The translations under genes and the position numbers were made by a program. The notes under the pieces are model-generated. The model had not been told where the DNA came from. It saw nothing but the letters and a program-made list of their open reading frames with translations, and did no database searches. Positions 61,957 through 64,000 of a stretch of DNA of 64,000 bases are shown piece after piece. The DNA lies in NCBI GenBank assembly GCA_947095535.1, contig OX352774.1:42734496-42798495 (forward strand), written 5' to 3'. This DNA comes from Poecilobothrus nobilitatus. Taxonomy: Eukaryota > Arthropoda > Insecta > Diptera > Dolichopodidae. Within the stretch, counting starts at the first letter, position 1; the number at the start of each line of letters is the position of its first letter.

Positions 61957-62615
61957 TTTTTATATATTTCATATAAGTTCTAAATGTTCAAAATTTCACA
62001 ATTTGGAATGAAATAAACCAACAATTAGAGAGACGATCATAATCAATTGTCTAATTACGTTTTTTTTTTTTTCAAATTATTTAAAAAAAAATTGAAATAA
62101 ATTTGAAAAATTTGGAAAACAAAAGATTTATAAACATAAAAATATAATAAAAATAATACTTACTTACATTGATTAAAATACAAATGTAAAATTAGATTTA
62201 AAAAAAAATAATTGAAATCACGTTATTGCAAAAAAATAAATAAAAGAAACATAAAATTTATAAAAAGAAAATGATGTGTTTTAAATTGAATATAGGTATC
62301 ATTGGTTTTTCAATTTCCTTAAAATAATTAAAAAGCAATTTTAAAATATAAAAATTTTCGATTTTTTAAGTACATATATTTAAAATTTTTTTTTCAAATT
62401 CAACAAAAAAAAAAAATAAGTAGATATACTTTAAAATCTTATATCAAAAATTTAAAGATTTATTGTAAAATTTATTGAATGTAAAACATATACAAGTAAA
62501 CAAATATAAAATAAAAAGTAATTTATTAAAATTAATTTTATAAAAATAAGGGTTTGACCCTTTCCTTTTCGTATGTTGCCCATTTAAAAATTTCTTTTTT
62601 AGCATAGCATATCGT
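61957..62615. other. A+T-rich DNA, nothing recognised
   Basis: No gene or repeat family member identified. Confidence 0.5.
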
Positions 62616-63250
62616 TTTTAGCATATTCAAAAAAAATTGAAAAATTTGCTTATTAGTTTCACTCTAGTTGTACGCATGTTTCCATCTGTTCATTTCTTTC
62701 GCCTCTTTACAAAATCTCTACATCGTTTAAGATAGAATAGCCAAATTTTAAATTTTAAATGAATATATATGTTTAGCAAAAAAAAAAAAATTTATAAAAT
62801 AAAAGTGTATCAAAATTATATGTACAGATTTATGTAATATAATATTTAAATTTACTGTTATGTCAAAATAAAATTTAAAAAATTTCCTTCATAATTCCGG
62901 CACGTTTTTATTTAGAACCTTGTATCTTTCAGAATTGGCATAATATTTTTCGGGAAATTGTTTAGTCAACAAAATGTTTGTAAACTTAGGTAACTTAAAT
63001 ACCTGTACAATTTTTTTCAAACTAAAGCAAAAATTAAAGCTTCAACATAATATATTATATATGTTAGAACAGGTCTTAAAATTGAAAAAAACGTCTCTTT
63101 TGATTTTTCACAATTATTTTTTACATTTAAAAAGTTCTTACATTCTAAGAAAATTTATAAATTTTAGTGCAAGTCACAGATTTTCTAAACTGTTTTTATT
63201 ATCTTTTTGAAAATGGGCGACTTCAAAACCGTTAGTTTACATTCTACCTT
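62616..63250 (+). mobile_element. Helentron family A, degraded copy
   Basis: The 5' end AGCATATTCAAAAAAAATTG...AATTTGCTTATTAGTTTCACTC is a decayed family A start. Core words ATCAAAATTATATG, ATTTACTGTTATGTC and TTCCGGCACG follow. The 3' end AAACCGTTAGTTTACATTCTACCTTATTT retains the stem-loop and terminus. The GTCC microsatellite has been lost. Confidence 0.75.
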
Positions 63251-63728
63251 ATTTTTCTATAATTTTATAGATAGAATTTTGAAAAAAAAAAAAATTTTGA
63301 ATGAAAAAATATTATTTTTAGAAAAAGCAGCTCTTTTTTTTATACCAACACTTGTATAAATTTTCATAAAATTAAAAATAAAATACTAAATAAATGGCCC
63401 TGCTAAATTAAATATTAACTCACTGATTTTGTAACAAAATTTGAAACCAATTCTAATAATTTTTTATACATAGATATTAAAAGTTTTCACGTAATGTAAA
63501 CTGGTCTTCTATCTTAGAATCCTAAGATCGGTGGAAATTTTTTACAAAAATTGTTGTTGATTAAAAAAATAAGCATCACATTTTATGCTAGGCTAATATA
63601 TTTCTGACCTCAACCCTATTGCATATTTTTAATATCTGCTTTTACATATTTAGTCTTGCATATTTTTAAAATTACGAATTAACGTTTTTTAAAAGATATC
63701 AGTCATTATTTCTATCATCTGTAATTTT
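63251..63728. other. A+T-rich DNA, nothing recognised
   Basis: No gene or repeat family member identified. Confidence 0.5.
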
Positions 63729-63729
63729 T

Positions 63730-64000
63730 AGCACATTTCCAAAAAAAATTTGAAAAAATGTGCTTATTAGTTTCACTCTGTCCATCCGGCCATCTGTCCG
63801 TCCGTCTGTCCGTCCGTCTGTTTACAAAACTTCTACACCGTTAAAGATAGAAAAAAAAAATTTTCCATGGGTAGGTCTCATAAAAAAAATAATTTTGTGG
63901 AACAACTTTTTCATGTAGCTCCATCCATTACGGAGCTACAGCCCCTCAAACTTTGAAAAAGCCCTATTTTTAAATGCATATATCTTATGTTCTGCTTAAG
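63730..64000 (+). mobile_element. Helentron family A, cut by the window end
   Basis: The start AGCACATTTCC with inner inverse AAATGTGCT, a GTCC/GTCT microsatellite (about 63778-63820), CAAAACTTCTACACCGTTAA and CATTACGGAGCTACAGCCCC match 28558-28800 closely. The rest of the element lies beyond the window. Confidence 0.9.

Overview
The window is eukaryotic nuclear DNA. It is strongly A+T-rich, full of A/T homopolymer runs and short microsatellites, and has no bacterial or phage gene organisation. I found no intact protein-coding gene. The one protein family I recognise with certainty is histone H4, present as a badly decayed pseudogene (21289-22366). The repeats point to an insect, most likely a fly: several elements have the plan known from Drosophila DINE-1/INE-1 Helentrons, namely subterminal inverted repeats, a GTCC-type microsatellite, internal tandem repeats, and a 3' stem-loop followed by a CTTG-like end next to a T-run. 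That assignment is inference; I cannot name the species.

Layout. 0-9.6 kb: nearly empty A+T-rich DNA with two relics of a poly(A)-tailed retroposon (here called R3), a tRNA-like SINE head followed by an AAT microsatellite, and a possible coding relic near 3.4-3.9 kb. 9.6-18 kb: three copies of a second poly(A)-tailed retroposon (R4), a 108-bp minisatellite, two MITE-like elements, and a 1.24-kb element with terminal inverted repeats. 18.7-25 kb: the densest cluster. It holds a reverse copy of a tRNA-derived SINE, a 1.6-kb Helentron of family B, the H4 pseudogene split by a family A Helentron, a 1.1-kb transposon with terminal inverted repeats and a 4-bp target duplication, another degraded Helentron A, and a well-preserved SINE with target duplication. 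26-38 kb: four more Helentron A copies, one carrying a nested Mutator-like MITE with perfect 10-bp target duplications, plus two hairpin elements. 38-55 kb: mostly featureless, with (TA)n tracts, degraded SINE heads, a degraded Helentron C start, and a higher-GC island at 48.5-49.4 kb with possible exons. 55-64 kb: a piggyBac-like MITE bounded by TTAA, a tandem repeat at 57.2 kb, a full-length Helentron C with seven 147-bp repeats, and two more Helentron A copies, the last cut by the window end.

The window reads as intergenic or intronic DNA colonised repeatedly by non-autonomous elements. No transposase, Rep/helicase or reverse transcriptase frame is visible, so every element would depend on enzymes encoded elsewhere. 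Most short open frames are chance products of A/T-rich repeats. The longest, about 205 codons on the minus strand at 60.6-61.2 kb, is a reading of the Helentron C tandem repeats.
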